64,000 nt of DNA from Tropicimonas marinistellae (GTDB taxonomy: Bacteria; Pseudomonadota; Alphaproteobacteria; Rhodobacterales; Rhodobacteraceae). Within the stretch, counting starts at the first letter, position 1. Each line of letters opens with the position of its first letter. The stretch lies in NCBI RefSeq assembly GCF_001509585.1, contig NZ_LNCI01000002.1:1-64000 (forward strand). The letters are read 5' to 3'. This document shows, in pieces, positions 47,444 to 56,939 of this stretch. Below the pieces are notes generated by a model, which was not told where the DNA came from, ran no database searches, and saw only the letters and a program-made list of their open reading frames with translations. Position numbers and translations under genes: made by a program.

Positions 47444-47911
47444 ATGCGCTGCCCGTTTTGTGGAAACGTGGATACGCAGGTCAAGGATTCCCGGCCCGCC
47501 GAGGATCATGTGGCGATACGCAGACGGCGGTTCTGCCCGGCGTGCGGTGGCCGGTTCACCACCTACGAGCGTGTGCAGTTGCGCGACCTCGTGGTCATCA
47601 AGTCCAATGGCAGGCGGGAAGATTTCGACCGCGACAAGCTGGAGCGGTCGATCCGCATCGCCCTACAAAAACGCCCGGTGGAGCCGGAGCGGATTGACCA
47701 GATGATCTCCGGCATCGTCCGGAGGCTCGAAAGCATGGGCGAGACCGACATTGCCTCAAAGGTAATCGGCGAGATCGTTATGGAGAGCCTGGCGCGCATC
47801 GACACCGTGGCCTATGTGCGGTTCGCAAGCGTCTACAAGAATTTCCAGGCCGCGGACGACTTCGACAAGTTCGTCAGCGAATTGCGTCCGTCCGCAACGC
47901 CGCAGGAGTAG
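47444..47911 (+). CDS. nrdR: Transcriptional repressor NrdR
   Basis: NrdR represses ribonucleotide reductase genes in response to ATP/dATP. The 155-residue protein has the zinc ribbon [17 protein letters not shown] ... [14 protein letters not shown], with four cysteines, and an ATP-cone domain ([34 protein letters not shown]). ribD begins eight bases after its stop, the usual nrdR-rib gene order. Confidence 0.97.
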   Translation: MRCPFCGNVDTQVKDSRPAEDHVAIRRRRFCPACGGRFTTYERVQLRDLVVIKSNGRREDFDRDKLERSIRIALQKRPVEPERIDQMISGIVRRLESMGETDIASKVIGEIVMESLARIDTVAYVRFASVYKNFQAADDFDKFVSELRPSATPQE

Positions 47912-47918
47912 AATCCCC

Positions 47919-49049
47919 ATGGAGGCAGCCGCCGCGGTCGACCGCCGGTGGATGGCAATGGCGCTCGGCCTTGGTGCGCGCGGGCTGGGGCAGGTCTGGC
48001 CAAATCCGGCAGTGGGCTGCGTTATCGTCCGGAACGGCCGCGTTCTTGGCCGCGGCTGGACCCAGCCTGGCGGACGTCCCCATGCCGAGACAGAGGCGCT
48101 GGCACAGGCCGGATCGGCGGCGCGCGGCGCGACGGCCTATGTCACGCTGGAGCCCTGTGCGCATCACGGCAAGACCCCGCCCTGTGCGGAGGCACTCGTC
48201 GCCGCCGGTATTGCCCGCGTTGTCACCGCGCTGACAGATCCCGATCCGCGCGTCGATGGCGGCGGCCACGCGATCCTGCGCCACGCCGGGGTCGCCGTGA
48301 CGACCGGCGTTCTGGAGGCAGAGGCGCGGCGCGCCAACGAGGGCTTCCTGCGCCTCATGACCGAGGGGCGCCCGCATCTGACACTCAAGCTGGCCAGTTC
48401 TGTCGATGGCCGCATTGCCACTGCCACGGGCGAGAGCCAGTGGATAACCGGCCCGGCCGCCCGGCGCGCGGTTCACGCCATGCGTGCCCGCCATGACGCG
48501 GTGCTCGTGGGGGCGGGCACTGCTCGGGCCGACGATCCATCGCTGACCGTGCGTGGCCTCGGCGTGTCGCATCAGCCGGTGCGGATCGTTGCCTCGCGGC
48601 ATGTAGACCTGTCGACGGAGAGCCGGCTGTTCCGGGCGATCGGGGACGCACCCGTGTGGATCTGTCATGGAGTTGACGCCGTGTCGGAAAGGACGGCCAC
48701 CTGGAAGGCCCGGGGCGCCCGCATGGTCGAGGTTCCGGTGGACCGTGGCCGGCAACTCGATCCGGTGCAATTGCTTCGCGCCCTTGGTGCGGCCGGGCTG
48801 ACGCGTGTCTTCTGCGAGGGCGGCGGCACGCTGGCAGCCTCGCTCTTGAATGCGGGTGTGGTGGATGAACTCGTGACCTTCATTGCCGGTATGGGTCTCG
48901 GTGCGGAGGGGCAACCGGGCCTTGGCGCGATGGGCATCGACAGGCTCGCCGAGGCGCCGCGCTTCGTGCTGGACGGGGTGGGCGGAGTCGGCGCCGATGT
49001 CGTGGCGCACTGGCGTCCGGTGCGGCAGTCTGTGGTCAACAGCGCCTGA
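47919..49049 (+). CDS. ribD: Bifunctional riboflavin deaminase/reductase RibD
   Basis: RibD deaminates the first pyrimidine intermediate of riboflavin synthesis and then reduces its ribose. The 376-residue protein has the zinc deaminase motifs HAETEAL and PCAHHGKTPPC in the N-terminal half, and the reductase half with LTLKLASSVDGRIATATGESQWITG, DAVLVGAGTARADDPSLTVRG and VFCEGGGTLAASLL. The ATG at 47919 follows AGGAG. The next riboflavin gene, ribE, is 4.9 kb away beyond three capsule genes on the other strand. Confidence 0.95.
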   Translation: MEAAAAVDRRWMAMALGLGARGLGQVWPNPAVGCVIVRNGRVLGRGWTQPGGRPHAETEALAQAGSAARGATAYVTLEPCAHHGKTPPCAEALVAAGIARVVTALTDPDPRVDGGGHAILRHAGVAVTTGVLEAEARRANEGFLRLMTEGRPHLTLKLASSVDGRIATATGESQWITGPAARRAVHAMRARHDAVLVGAGTARADDPSLTVRGLGVSHQPVRIVASRHVDLSTESRLFRAIGDAPVWICHGVDAVSERTATWKARGARMVEVPVDRGRQLDPVQLLRALGAAGLTRVFCEGGGTLAASLLNAGVVDELVTFIAGMGLGAEGQPGLGAMGIDRLAEAPRFVLDGVGGVGADVVAHWRPVRQSVVNSA

Positions 49050-49073
49050 CGCGCTGGCCGAACGGGGGTGCGG

Positions 49074-51119
49074 TCACAGCTTCTTGGGCGACCGCCAGAA
49101 CGCTCCGTGGCCAATCATCAGTCCCTGTAGCTTGGACAGACCCCGATGTGTTGGTCCCGGAGCGGGCAACGGTCCGTATTCCAGCCGCTCCAGGGCAACT
49201 TCCACGGGGCAGGGCAGCCCGCTCACCGGATCGCGGTAGCGCGGGTAGGCGATGAGCGCGGCATGGACGAGCGCGGCGAGGCTCGGCCGCGCCTGCCGTC
49301 GCGCCGGCACCGGTCCAAGGTCGTCCGTCAGACCCCAGCCAGCATAGAAAGGTGCGCCAAGGCAGGTCACGGGGCGCCCGCGCAAGAGTGCCTCGAAACC
49401 CAGGAGCGAAGTCAGGGTCCAGACGGCGTCGACAGCCTCCAGCAAGACGGCGGGATGCGCGCCGGTGACCACCATATCCGCCAGCGCTTCCACCTCCGCC
49501 TGAGGAACCGCTCCGGGGCGGAGGCCGGCCTCGACGTCCGGATGTGGCTTGTAGAGGATCGTGGCGTCCGGATTGGCGGCACGCGCTGCGCCCAGCAATC
49601 CGAGGTTTGTGCGGATCTCCCCGCAGCCGAGGGTGATCGATGCGTCGTCTTCCACTTGCCCGGGCACGAGTATGCGGCGCCCCTCCGGAAGCGATGGCAA
49701 GGTGACGTTGCCGACATTGTACTTGGTCACACCGGAGGCACGCAGCGCCGCGATCAGGCGCTCAGCCCGTGCGAGCGCCTCCGGCGGGAATGTGGCCGCG
49801 CGGGATATCTCCGCCTCCAAACGGCTTTCCCGTGTCGGATCGTAGTAGATTCCCCGGTCGTCCGAGACGAGAGACAGTGGCGGGATCAACTCTGCCCCAA
49901 GCCCGCGTGACCGCAGAAAGCCGTCTTCAACCCGGCGCAGGGACAGACCGGCTCGCGCCGCCGCATCTTCGGTCTCCGGTTCGAGGCCGCTCGCCCAGGC
50001 GAGCAGCGGGCGCCCTGTGTCTCGCGCCACCTCGACCGCGCGCGAGGGATTGGCTACGAAGCGCATCCGCCGTTCGGTTCCGAAAAACCCTTGAAGCAGA
50101 CCGCGCTTCCACAGACGCATGCCGGTTGCAACGTATCCGTCGCTGTCCTCGCGGAAGGCTCGCACCCGAGAGTCCAGCCCGTCGAGCGCCTCCTCCAGCG
50201 CGCACAACCGGTCCCGGCAAGGATCGTACCACACGGGATAGAGGATCATCGCAGCGGCAAAAAGCTGGGTGCGGGTCAGCTGTCGCTGGCGGCGGTCGAG
50301 CGGTATGCGGTCCTCCGTCAGCCCCCAACCCGAGTAGAATGGCTGACCGAAGACCCGCGGCCGATGCCCGGCAAGAATTGCCTCGAACCCCATCTGCGAG
50401 GAGACGGTATAGACGGCGACAGCGCCATCCAGCAGGTGCCACGGCGAGACCTGTGCCGCGCATGTCTCCACGCCCTCCGGCAAGTCGGTTGGGTCAAAAT
50501 GCCCGGACCGGTGGCCGGCGAGCGTTTCGGGGTGGGTTTTGACCAGGATGCGCGTGCCGGGATGGTCCAACCGCGCCTCCGTCAGCATTTCCGCAAACCG
50601 AGCGGCCGAGGCGCCGGCACGGGCGATGGACGCATCGCCCCGCGTCTGGTCGATCACGAGGACATAGCCCGGCGCAGGTGGATCAAGATCGGGCGAAAAC
50701 GCGTTGTATTTGCTCAGGTGTCCCTCGTGCAACCGCGCCATGGCGGTACGGGCGCGGGCAAGCAGCGCGGCATCGTCAAGCGGGTGGGTCGCAAGCAGCG
50801 TTTCCAGGTCCGAGGGGGCCGCGCTGTCGAAATGCACGCCGCTTGTATCGAGCAGCAATCCCATGGGCGGCGCCCCGTCGCGGCCGGTGCGGATCGACCG
50901 CAGAAACGCGTCCTCCACCCGCAACAGGCGCGCGCCGGTGCGTCGGGCAATCGCCTCGCCGCGCCGGGCGGTCGGGCTGTGGCCCCAGACCCCGATCCAG
51001 TCGTCCGCTCCGGGCCGACCGGTCGTTACCCGCCACCCCGCCAGCGCCAGGATGCGCCGTACCCGGCGATTGAGAAAGCCGCCATTGTAGACGAAGAGCC
51101 GCCGTGGATCGCTCTCCAC
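49074..51119 (-). CDS. kpsC: Capsule polysaccharide beta-Kdo transferase KpsC
   Basis: KpsC, with KpsS, builds the poly-Kdo linker joining group 2-type capsules to their lipid anchor. The 681-residue protein is two related modules. RVEDAFLRS (68-76) repeats as RVEDGFLRS (396-404), KTHPE (194-198) as KPHPD (524-528), and FYSGWGLTED (261-270) as FYAGWGLTDD (591-600), a period of about 330. No membrane helix is visible, as expected for an inner-face enzyme. GTG at 51119 is the likely start, nine bases after the kpsD-type stop. The gene is convergent with ribD. Confidence 0.92.
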   Translation of the reverse strand: MESDPRRLFVYNGGFLNRRVRRILALAGWRVTTGRPGADDWIGVWGHSPTARRGEAIARRTGARLLRVEDAFLRSIRTGRDGAPPMGLLLDTSGVHFDSAAPSDLETLLATHPLDDAALLARARTAMARLHEGHLSKYNAFSPDLDPPAPGYVLVIDQTRGDASIARAGASAARFAEMLTEARLDHPGTRILVKTHPETLAGHRSGHFDPTDLPEGVETCAAQVSPWHLLDGAVAVYTVSSQMGFEAILAGHRPRVFGQPFYSGWGLTEDRIPLDRRQRQLTRTQLFAAAMILYPVWYDPCRDRLCALEEALDGLDSRVRAFREDSDGYVATGMRLWKRGLLQGFFGTERRMRFVANPSRAVEVARDTGRPLLAWASGLEPETEDAAARAGLSLRRVEDGFLRSRGLGAELIPPLSLVSDDRGIYYDPTRESRLEAEISRAATFPPEALARAERLIAALRASGVTKYNVGNVTLPSLPEGRRILVPGQVEDDASITLGCGEIRTNLGLLGAARAANPDATILYKPHPDVEAGLRPGAVPQAEVEALADMVVTGAHPAVLLEAVDAVWTLTSLLGFEALLRGRPVTCLGAPFYAGWGLTDDLGPVPARRQARPSLAALVHAALIAYPRYRDPVSGLPCPVEVALERLEYGPLPAPGPTHRGLSKLQGLMIGHGAFWRSPKKL

Positions 51120-51128
51120 CTGCCGAAC

Positions 51129-52265
51129 CTAGAAGTTGTTGGCGAGCGTGGAGTAGTTCGCCAGCGGATTCAGGGTTCCGGTGACAGCCGAGAGCGTCTT
51201 GCGCCATTGCACGAACGGCGCTTCGGTCACGTAGAGCGTGTCACCGTCCCGAATGGCGAAGTCGCGTGCTTCGAAAATCCCGTTCGGTTCAGTGAGGTTC
51301 AGCACATAGACCATGCGCTGATCACCCACGAGGTCGCTGCGGCCGAGCACGTTTCGGGAAATCGCCTCGGGCTCATTGCGGAAGACGAAGACGCCTGTCG
51401 GGTCGGCGAGATTGCTGTCCAGCCCTCCAACCTGCGCAATGGCTTCGATGGCGCTGAGCGTCTGGGTTTCGAACCGGACACGGTTCTGCGAGCCGGTGGC
51501 CCCCAGAACCGAGAAGGACCGCGTGTCCTCCTCGACAAGGATCCGGTCGCCCCCGCGCAGCGCGATGTCGAGCCGCGGGTCGCTGAAGAGGTCCTGGAAC
51601 CAGACGGTGGAACGGTGTCCGCCGCGCATGACGTTGATTTGCGCCACTTCGGGTTCGATGCTCAGCCCGCCGGCCTGTGCCAGCATGGCCGAAAGCCGCC
51701 GGGTGGGGCGTTCGATCGGGTACACGCCCTGATCCGCGATCCCGCCCATCACCGAAACGGTCGCGCCGTCGCCGGACAGGCGCGTTACCAGAACCTGCGG
51801 ATCCGGCGTCTGCGCATCGAGCTTGTCGGTAATGATCTGGCGCAGACGCTCCGGCGTGTTTCCGGCGGCCCGGATTCGGCCGGCATAGGGCACGAAGATG
51901 AAGCCCGCGCCGTCGACCTGCACCTCCTCCAGCACCGTGGCCGCCTGGCCCGCGCTTGAGAGGAGCCCGTCATCCACGTTTTCCCAGACAGTCAGCCCAA
52001 GCGTATCGCCGGGCCGGATCGTATCGGAGCCGACCTCGCCGGCATTGAGAAAGTCGCTGGTGAACCCAAGGATCGGCGTGACGGAGGTCGCGCGGGTGAC
52101 ATGATCCGAGACTTCCACCACAAAGGCGTCGCCGTCTTCCATCACCGATCCGGAGAAGATCTCTTTCTTGTGAGGGCCGGAACGCGGCAAGGCACAACCG
52201 CTCGCGACGGATGCCACAAGGAAAAGGGCCAATACCTTGGCCCAGCGGGAAGCTTGGGTACGCAC
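51129..52265 (-). CDS. Wza/KpsD-type polysaccharide export lipoprotein
   Basis: The 378-residue protein begins with a lipoprotein signal (VLALFLVASVASGC, lipobox ending at Cys24). It has a poly-export domain (IRPGDTLGLTVWENVDDGLLS, VDGAGFIFVPYAGRI) and SLBB-type repeats (VSVMGGIADQGVYPI, FSVLGATGSQNRVRFE). It would form the outer-membrane exit channel for capsule. GTG at 52265 has AAGGAG eight bases upstream. It sits between kpsS and kpsC; no kpsM, kpsT or kpsE is in the window. Confidence 0.9.
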   Translation of the reverse strand: MRTQASRWAKVLALFLVASVASGCALPRSGPHKKEIFSGSVMEDGDAFVVEVSDHVTRATSVTPILGFTSDFLNAGEVGSDTIRPGDTLGLTVWENVDDGLLSSAGQAATVLEEVQVDGAGFIFVPYAGRIRAAGNTPERLRQIITDKLDAQTPDPQVLVTRLSGDGATVSVMGGIADQGVYPIERPTRRLSAMLAQAGGLSIEPEVAQINVMRGGHRSTVWFQDLFSDPRLDIALRGGDRILVEEDTRSFSVLGATGSQNRVRFETQTLSAIEAIAQVGGLDSNLADPTGVFVFRNEPEAISRNVLGRSDLVGDQRMVYVLNLTEPNGIFEARDFAIRDGDTLYVTEAPFVQWRKTLSAVTGTLNPLANYSTLANNF

Positions 52266-52419
52266 TGCTCTGGCTCCTTGGCCGGAATTCTGCCTCGACG
52301 TCTTTTTTATTGGGCTGACCGTACACGATAGCCCAAAAAAGGGAAGTCGCCGCGTCAGCGTCAGAGCGAGTGTTGCCGCCCGGTCGCGCCCTGCGACCGG
52401 CGTGATGTATCAGGAATGT

Positions 52420-53775
52420 TCACACCTGAACGAGCCGGATTTGCTGCCGTGGAGGCGCATTCCCGCTGGCCAGCGCCTCGTAGGGATCATGCGGGCTGAG
52501 CATCATGTCCACCACCTGCCGCATCACGCGCCGCCGCCCGGCAGCAGAGTAATATCCCCCCGCGATCTGGGAGGTCTCCAGAAGGTAGGCGCGGAAATCG
52601 CGGTAGGCGCGGCTGTCTGGGCGGGTGGGGGCGCCGAAGAACTCCGGGAGAGGCTGGCGCGAGACGAACTCCGGTTTTGCATAAACTGCCGCTCCGAAAC
52701 AGCGCAGCGGCAGTCCGCGCCACAGCACCTGCTGGCCCGCGGTTGAGTTCACCGTTATCGCGCTCCGCGCGAAGTCGAGCAGCGCGGCGAGCTTGCCGCC
52801 GCGGACGAAATGTACCCGGTCCGCCACGCCCGCGGCTGCGGCGATGCGCTGGATGTCACGCCTGAGCGGCGTGCGGCCGTCTTCGAGCGGGTGGGCTTTG
52901 AACACGAGGTGGTGATGGCGTGGCGCACCGTCGGCGAAGCCTGCGATGCAGACGGCGAGAAACTCCGTCATCGAGCCGAAGGGGCTGTGGGCAAGAAAGC
53001 TGGAATCGTGCTCCAGCTGCAAGAGCACCAGGTGGAACGGGAAGCCCGCGCGCGCAATGGCCCGCGTGGCCGCGACGCGCTCCAGCGCATGTGCCGGCAT
53101 GAGAAGCAACCGCCGCAGATGCAACCGGAACTCGGTGCGCACTGGCAGCGCGCGGTGCGGGCGGTACTGGCGGAACCGCCGGTTCCGGAACAGGATGTGC
53201 CAATGGTAAAGCGCGCCGTACCAGATATGTTGCCGCGTTTCGCCCCAGTGGCCCGGGGTGTCGGGCAGGTCGGTATCCGAATGGGCGAGCGCCGCGCGCA
53301 TGGCATCTAGGCCGAGATCCATCAGCCGCGAATTCCCGTTAGAACCGCCGCGTTCGTAGGTGATCCAGTAGGGACGGAGGTATCCTTCCTCGAAGACATG
53401 GACCCTGAGCCCGCGCGCCTGCGCGGCCTTCACCGCTTGTGCATGTATGGGCCGGGTGTCGCCATAGAGGACCAGATCCGTAATCGCCTTGTTGTCGAGA
53501 ATGTCGACCAGGGTCTCGGACCAACGGTCAGCGTGTGCACGGAACGGAATGAAGCTCTCACGGTCGCGCCAGAAGGCGGCATCGCCGGCGTTGAACCCAA
53601 CCCGCCAGACCCTGGCGCCGGCAGCCCGCAGCATCTCCGCCAATTGGCCGAAGAAGGGGCCATGCGGCCCCTGCAGGAACAGGAACCGTCCCTGGGTACC
53701 GGGCGATATGATCGGTGCTCCCATGGCATCGCCGCTGCGCGGCGGGGAGGGCGGGATGCCTGCCATTGTGTCCAT
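52420..53775 (-). CDS. kpsS: Capsule polysaccharide beta-Kdo transferase KpsS
   Basis: KpsS adds the first Kdo to lysophosphatidylglycerol in capsule anchor synthesis. The 451-residue protein shows FLFLQGPHGPFFGQLAEML, VLYGDTRPIHAQAVKAA, VHVFEEGYLRPYWITYERGG, HLVFKAHPLEDGR and NSTAGQQVLWRGLPLRCFG, all characteristic. In-frame ATGs at residues 1, 4 and 18 make the exact start uncertain. It is the first gene of the kpsS-kpsD-kpsC set, 154 bases before the lipoprotein gene, and is divergent from ribE. Confidence 0.9.
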   Translation of the reverse strand: MDTMAGIPPSPPRSGDAMGAPIISPGTQGRFLFLQGPHGPFFGQLAEMLRAAGARVWRVGFNAGDAAFWRDRESFIPFRAHADRWSETLVDILDNKAITDLVLYGDTRPIHAQAVKAAQARGLRVHVFEEGYLRPYWITYERGGSNGNSRLMDLGLDAMRAALAHSDTDLPDTPGHWGETRQHIWYGALYHWHILFRNRRFRQYRPHRALPVRTEFRLHLRRLLLMPAHALERVAATRAIARAGFPFHLVLLQLEHDSSFLAHSPFGSMTEFLAVCIAGFADGAPRHHHLVFKAHPLEDGRTPLRRDIQRIAAAAGVADRVHFVRGGKLAALLDFARSAITVNSTAGQQVLWRGLPLRCFGAAVYAKPEFVSRQPLPEFFGAPTRPDSRAYRDFRAYLLETSQIAGGYYSAAGRRRVMRQVVDMMLSPHDPYEALASGNAPPRQQIRLVQV

Positions 53776-53941
53776 CTGCCGATTGTCCCCTGAGCGCTAT
53801 CACCAACCGTGGCCTGAAATCCAGCAGCCATGCGTTATTGATGCGATCTAACACGGTCGCCGCGCAGGCGGGTTAACGGATTGGCGCTTGCCGCCGCTGC
53901 GTTGCGGCTTTACCTGACGGAGAGGCTATAGGAGGCTCTCA

Positions 53942-54535
53942 ATGTTCACCGGAATCGTAACCGACATCGGCGAAATCAGGCAGGTGGAGAGACGCGGCGA
54001 TCTGCGGGCGCGGATCGGCACCTCCTACGACATGTCGGGAGTGGACATCGGCGCCTCGATCGCCTGTGACGGGGTCTGCCTGACCGTGGTCGCCAAGGGA
54101 ACGGACTGGTTCGAGGTGGATGCCTCCGCCGAGACCGTGGACAAAACCAATATCGGGGTCAGTGACTGGCAGGCGGGCAAACGCATCAACCTCGAGCGCG
54201 CGTTGAAGGTCGGCGACGAGTTGGGCGGCCACATCGTCAGCGGTCACGTGGATGGCGTCGCCGATGTGATATCGATGCACGACGAGGGCGACAGCACGCG
54301 TGTCCGCTTCCGCGCCCCCGCCGGGCTGGCGAAATTCATCGCGCCGAAGGGCTCTGTCGCTCTGAACGGGACCTCCCTGACCGTGAACGAGGTCGAGGGC
54401 GACGTGTTCGGAGTGAATTTCATCCCCCACACCAAGGAAGTGACGACCTGGGGCGGAGTTGTCACGGGCGACAAGGTGAACCTCGAGATCGACACGCTCG
54501 CCCGCTACGTCGCGCGGCTCGCCGAAGCCGGTTGA
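53942..54535 (+). CDS. ribE: Riboflavin synthase alpha chain
   Basis: RibE dismutates two 6,7-dimethyl-8-ribityllumazine molecules to riboflavin. The 197-residue protein has the invariant MFTGIVTDIGEI start and two lumazine-binding repeats: GASIACDGVCLTV and GGHIVSGHVDG in the first, KGSVALNGTSLTVNEV and VNFIPHTKE in the second. AGGAGG lies upstream. No FMN riboswitch pattern is seen in the 166-base upstream region. ribBA and ribH do not follow. Confidence 0.96.
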   Translation: MFTGIVTDIGEIRQVERRGDLRARIGTSYDMSGVDIGASIACDGVCLTVVAKGTDWFEVDASAETVDKTNIGVSDWQAGKRINLERALKVGDELGGHIVSGHVDGVADVISMHDEGDSTRVRFRAPAGLAKFIAPKGSVALNGTSLTVNEVEGDVFGVNFIPHTKEVTTWGGVVTGDKVNLEIDTLARYVARLAEAG

Positions 54536-54542
54536 CGCTGGC

Positions 54543-54559
54543 TGGCGGCCGCGCCGCCA
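54543..54559 (+). terminator. GC hairpin after ribE
   Basis: TGGCGGC (54543-54549), loop CGC, GCCGCCA (54553-54559) gives a perfect 7-bp stem eight bases after the ribE stop. There is no U-tract. Confidence 0.4.
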
Positions 54560-54708
54560 TGCAGGGTTTCCACTCGAAAGGCGGCGAGCCATGCGCACAG
54601 CGAATGGCAGAATTCCGGGCCATCCGCGCAAAGCGTTGACGCAAGGGCTTCGCGCGCGCCGAAAAATAGTTTAACGCTGAACTATATTTTCTCGCGGAGG
54701 GGGCCGGC

Positions 54709-56103
54709 ATGGCTGCACAGACTTTCGACATGATCGTTATCGGCGCCGGTCCTGGCGGCTACGTTGCCGCCATCCGGGGCGCGCAACTGGGGCTGAAGGT
54801 TGCCTGCGTGGAACGCGAACATCTGGGCGGCATCTGCCTGAACTGGGGCTGTATCCCGACCAAGGCGCTGCTGCGCTCTGCCGAGGTATTTCACCTGATG
54901 GAGCGGGCCAAGGATTTCGGGCTTTCGGCCGACAAGATCGGCTATGACATCGACGCGGTGGTGAAGCGGTCGCGCGGCGTGGCCAAGCAGCTTTCGGGCG
55001 GCATCGGGCATCTGTTCAAGAAGAACAAGGTTACGGTGGTGATGGGCGAGGCGACGCTCGCCGGCAAGGGCAAGGTGACGGTCAAGACCGACAAGGGCAC
55101 GGAGGAGCTGAGCGCCAAGAACATCGTGCTCGCCACCGGTGCCCGCGCCCGCCAGTTGCCCGGCCTCGAAGGCGACGGCAAGCGGGTCTGGACCTACAAG
55201 GACGCGCTCCAGCCGCCGCACATGCCCAAGAAACTGCTGGTGATCGGCTCCGGTGCCATCGGCATCGAATTCGCCAGCTTCTACAACACGCTCGGTGCGG
55301 AGACGACCGTGGTCGAGGTGCTGGACCGCGTGCTGCCGGTCGAAGACGAGGAAATCTCCGCCTTCGCCAAGAAGCAGTTCACCAAGCAGGGCATGAAGAT
55401 TCTCGAAAAGAGCATGGTCAAGCAGCTCGACCGTGCGGCCGGCAAGGTGACCGCTCACATCGAAACCGGCGGCAAGGTGGAGAAGCACGACTTCGACACG
55501 GTGATTTCCGCGGTCGGCATCGTCGGGAATGTGGAGAACCTCGGCCTGGAAGCGCTCGGCGTGAAGATCGACCGGACACATGTCGTGACCGACGAGTTCT
55601 GCCGCACCGGCGTCGAAGGTCTCTACGCCATCGGCGATATCGCCGGTGCGCCCTGGCTCGCGCACAAGGCCAGCCACGAGGGCGTGATGGTGGCCGAGCT
55701 GATCGCCGGCAAGCACGCGCATCCGGTGAAGCCCGAGAGCATTGCAGGTTGCACCTACTGCAACCCCCAGGTCGCCAGCGTCGGTCTGACGGAGGCCAAG
55801 GCCAAGGAAGCCGGATACCAGGTCAAGGTCGGCCGCTTCCCCTTCATCGGCAACGGAAAAGCCATCGCGCTCGGAGAGCCCGAGGGGATGATCAAGACGG
55901 TCTTCGACGCCAAGACGGGCGAGCTTCTGGGCGCCCACATGGTCGGCGCGGAAGTGACCGAGCTGATCCAGGGCTACGTGGTGGGCCGCCAGCTGGAGAC
56001 CACCGAGGCCGAATTGATGGAAACGGTCTTCCCGCACCCGACGCTCAGCGAGATGATGCACGAAAGCGTGCTCGACGCCTACGGGCGCGCGATCCACTTC
56101 TAG
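54709..56103 (+). CDS. lpdA: Dihydrolipoyl dehydrogenase
   Basis: The E3 flavoprotein reoxidises dihydrolipoyl groups of 2-oxoacid dehydrogenase or glycine cleavage complexes with NAD. The 464-residue protein has the FAD motif IVIGAGPGGYVAAIRGAQLG, the redox disulfide GGICLNWGCIPTKALL, the NAD motif LLVIGSGAIGIEFASFYNTLG, the FAD-phosphate motif GLYAIGDIAG and the C-terminal base HPTLSEMMHE. There is no lipoyl domain. It stands alone here, so its partner complex is not identified. Confidence 0.95.
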   Translation: MAAQTFDMIVIGAGPGGYVAAIRGAQLGLKVACVEREHLGGICLNWGCIPTKALLRSAEVFHLMERAKDFGLSADKIGYDIDAVVKRSRGVAKQLSGGIGHLFKKNKVTVVMGEATLAGKGKVTVKTDKGTEELSAKNIVLATGARARQLPGLEGDGKRVWTYKDALQPPHMPKKLLVIGSGAIGIEFASFYNTLGAETTVVEVLDRVLPVEDEEISAFAKKQFTKQGMKILEKSMVKQLDRAAGKVTAHIETGGKVEKHDFDTVISAVGIVGNVENLGLEALGVKIDRTHVVTDEFCRTGVEGLYAIGDIAGAPWLAHKASHEGVMVAELIAGKHAHPVKPESIAGCTYCNPQVASVGLTEAKAKEAGYQVKVGRFPFIGNGKAIALGEPEGMIKTVFDAKTGELLGAHMVGAEVTELIQGYVVGRQLETTEAELMETVFPHPTLSEMMHESVLDAYGRAIHF

Positions 56104-56272
56104 GCATTCCGGGGGTCTTTCGGGCCGGGCACCGACTGATGCGGCTTTACGCGTGTCGGATTTCCGCCGATGCCGTTGGGTCGCCCGGTTCACAGCCGAT
56201 GCACGCCTTGACGCTGGCGTCCCCTCGCTTAGGACGGGCGGGTGGGGCTACAGGCAAAGGAGGCCAAAGAAA

Positions 56273-56482
56273 ATGGCACGTACCATCTCCCTGATCACAG
56301 CAGGTCTTATCGCACTTTCGGTCGCTGGGTGCACAAACGACCCGGCGGTCAATGCCGCGACCGGCGCCGTTGTCGGCGGCGCCATTGGCAACCAGTTCGG
56401 CGACGGCCAGGGCAAGACGGCGATGACCGTGGCCGGCGCGGCCACGGGGGCGGCCATCGGCGCTAACGCCAACCGTTACTGA
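56273..56482 (+). CDS. Small glycine-zipper lipoprotein
   Basis: The 69-residue protein starts after a strong AAAGGAGG site. It has a lipoprotein signal (TAGLIALSVAGC) and then a glycine-zipper segment (ATGAVVGGAIGNQFG, AGAATGAAIGANA) like the 17-kDa surface antigen/OsmB-type proteins. It is probably an outer-membrane or periplasmic lipoprotein. A very strong hairpin follows within five bases of its stop. Confidence 0.8.
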   Translation: MARTISLITAGLIALSVAGCTNDPAVNAATGAVVGGAIGNQFGDGQGKTAMTVAGAATGAAIGANANRY

Positions 56483-56486
56483 TACC

Positions 56487-56518
56487 ACCGGCCGGCGCCG
56501 CATCGGGCGCCGGCCGGT
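56487..56518. terminator. Strong 13-bp bidirectional hairpin
   Basis: ACCGGCCGGCGCC (56487-56499) pairs perfectly with GGCGCCGGCCGGT (56506-56518) around a 6-base loop. It fills the 39-base gap between the convergent lipoprotein and DUF1330 genes, so a shared terminator is the natural reading despite the lack of a long T-run. Confidence 0.7.
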
Positions 56519-56521
56519 CGT

Positions 56522-56815
56522 TCACGCTCTCGGCGGCAACAGGCTGATCACCGTCCGAGCGGCCTTGCGCCGAAGCGCGTAGACATCCGCGAACTCCGGA
56601 TCGGCCATCCAGTCCTTTGCTGCCTGAGCGTCGGGGAAGGCTAGCAGAACGCTGGCAGGTGCGCCCGCACCGGTGTCCTCCAGTACTTCGCACTCCGGTC
56701 CGCCGGCGATCATCTCACCGCCATGCTTGAGAACGGGCGCATACCCGCGTTCTCGATAGGCTGCCATCGCCTCCGGATCTGTCACGTCGATTTGTACGGT
56801 TACGTAGTGGGTCAC
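56522..56815 (-). CDS. DUF1330 family protein
   Basis: The 97-residue protein fits the DUF1330 dimeric alpha/beta-barrel (ferredoxin-like) family: MTHYVTVQIDVTDPEAMAAY at the start, GGEMIAGGPECEVLE, and LLAFPDAQAAKDWMADPEFADV. The function is unknown. The start is GTG 56815 with AAGGAG upstream. It is divergent from a LysR regulator, with a palindrome in the 124-base gap, so it is a likely target of that regulator. Confidence 0.85.
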   Translation of the reverse strand: MTHYVTVQIDVTDPEAMAAYRERGYAPVLKHGGEMIAGGPECEVLEDTGAGAPASVLLAFPDAQAAKDWMADPEFADVYALRRKAARTVISLLPPRA

Positions 56816-56889
56816 GATGTGTCTCCTTTCGACAGGAACCTAGGCCCATAGATGCCCCTTGCAGAATTGCTCAACTTTTCAATGGGGAT

Positions 56890-56903
56890 GTGCGATATTG
56901 CAC
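56890..56903. promoter_or_regulatory. Candidate LysR operator in a divergent promoter
   Basis: GTGCGATATTGCAC is a near-perfect 14-bp palindrome (12 of 14 positions symmetric) centred about 43 bases before the LysR start. LysR-type regulators bind interrupted dyads in exactly this position between themselves and a divergent target. Confidence 0.5.
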
Positions 56904-56939
56904 GGCATCATCTTGCCATTCCGGCTGCGAGACTGAGAC

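Noticed and set aside
53776..53941. FMN riboswitch upstream of ribE
   Set aside because: The upstream region shows none of the conserved RFN-element blocks.
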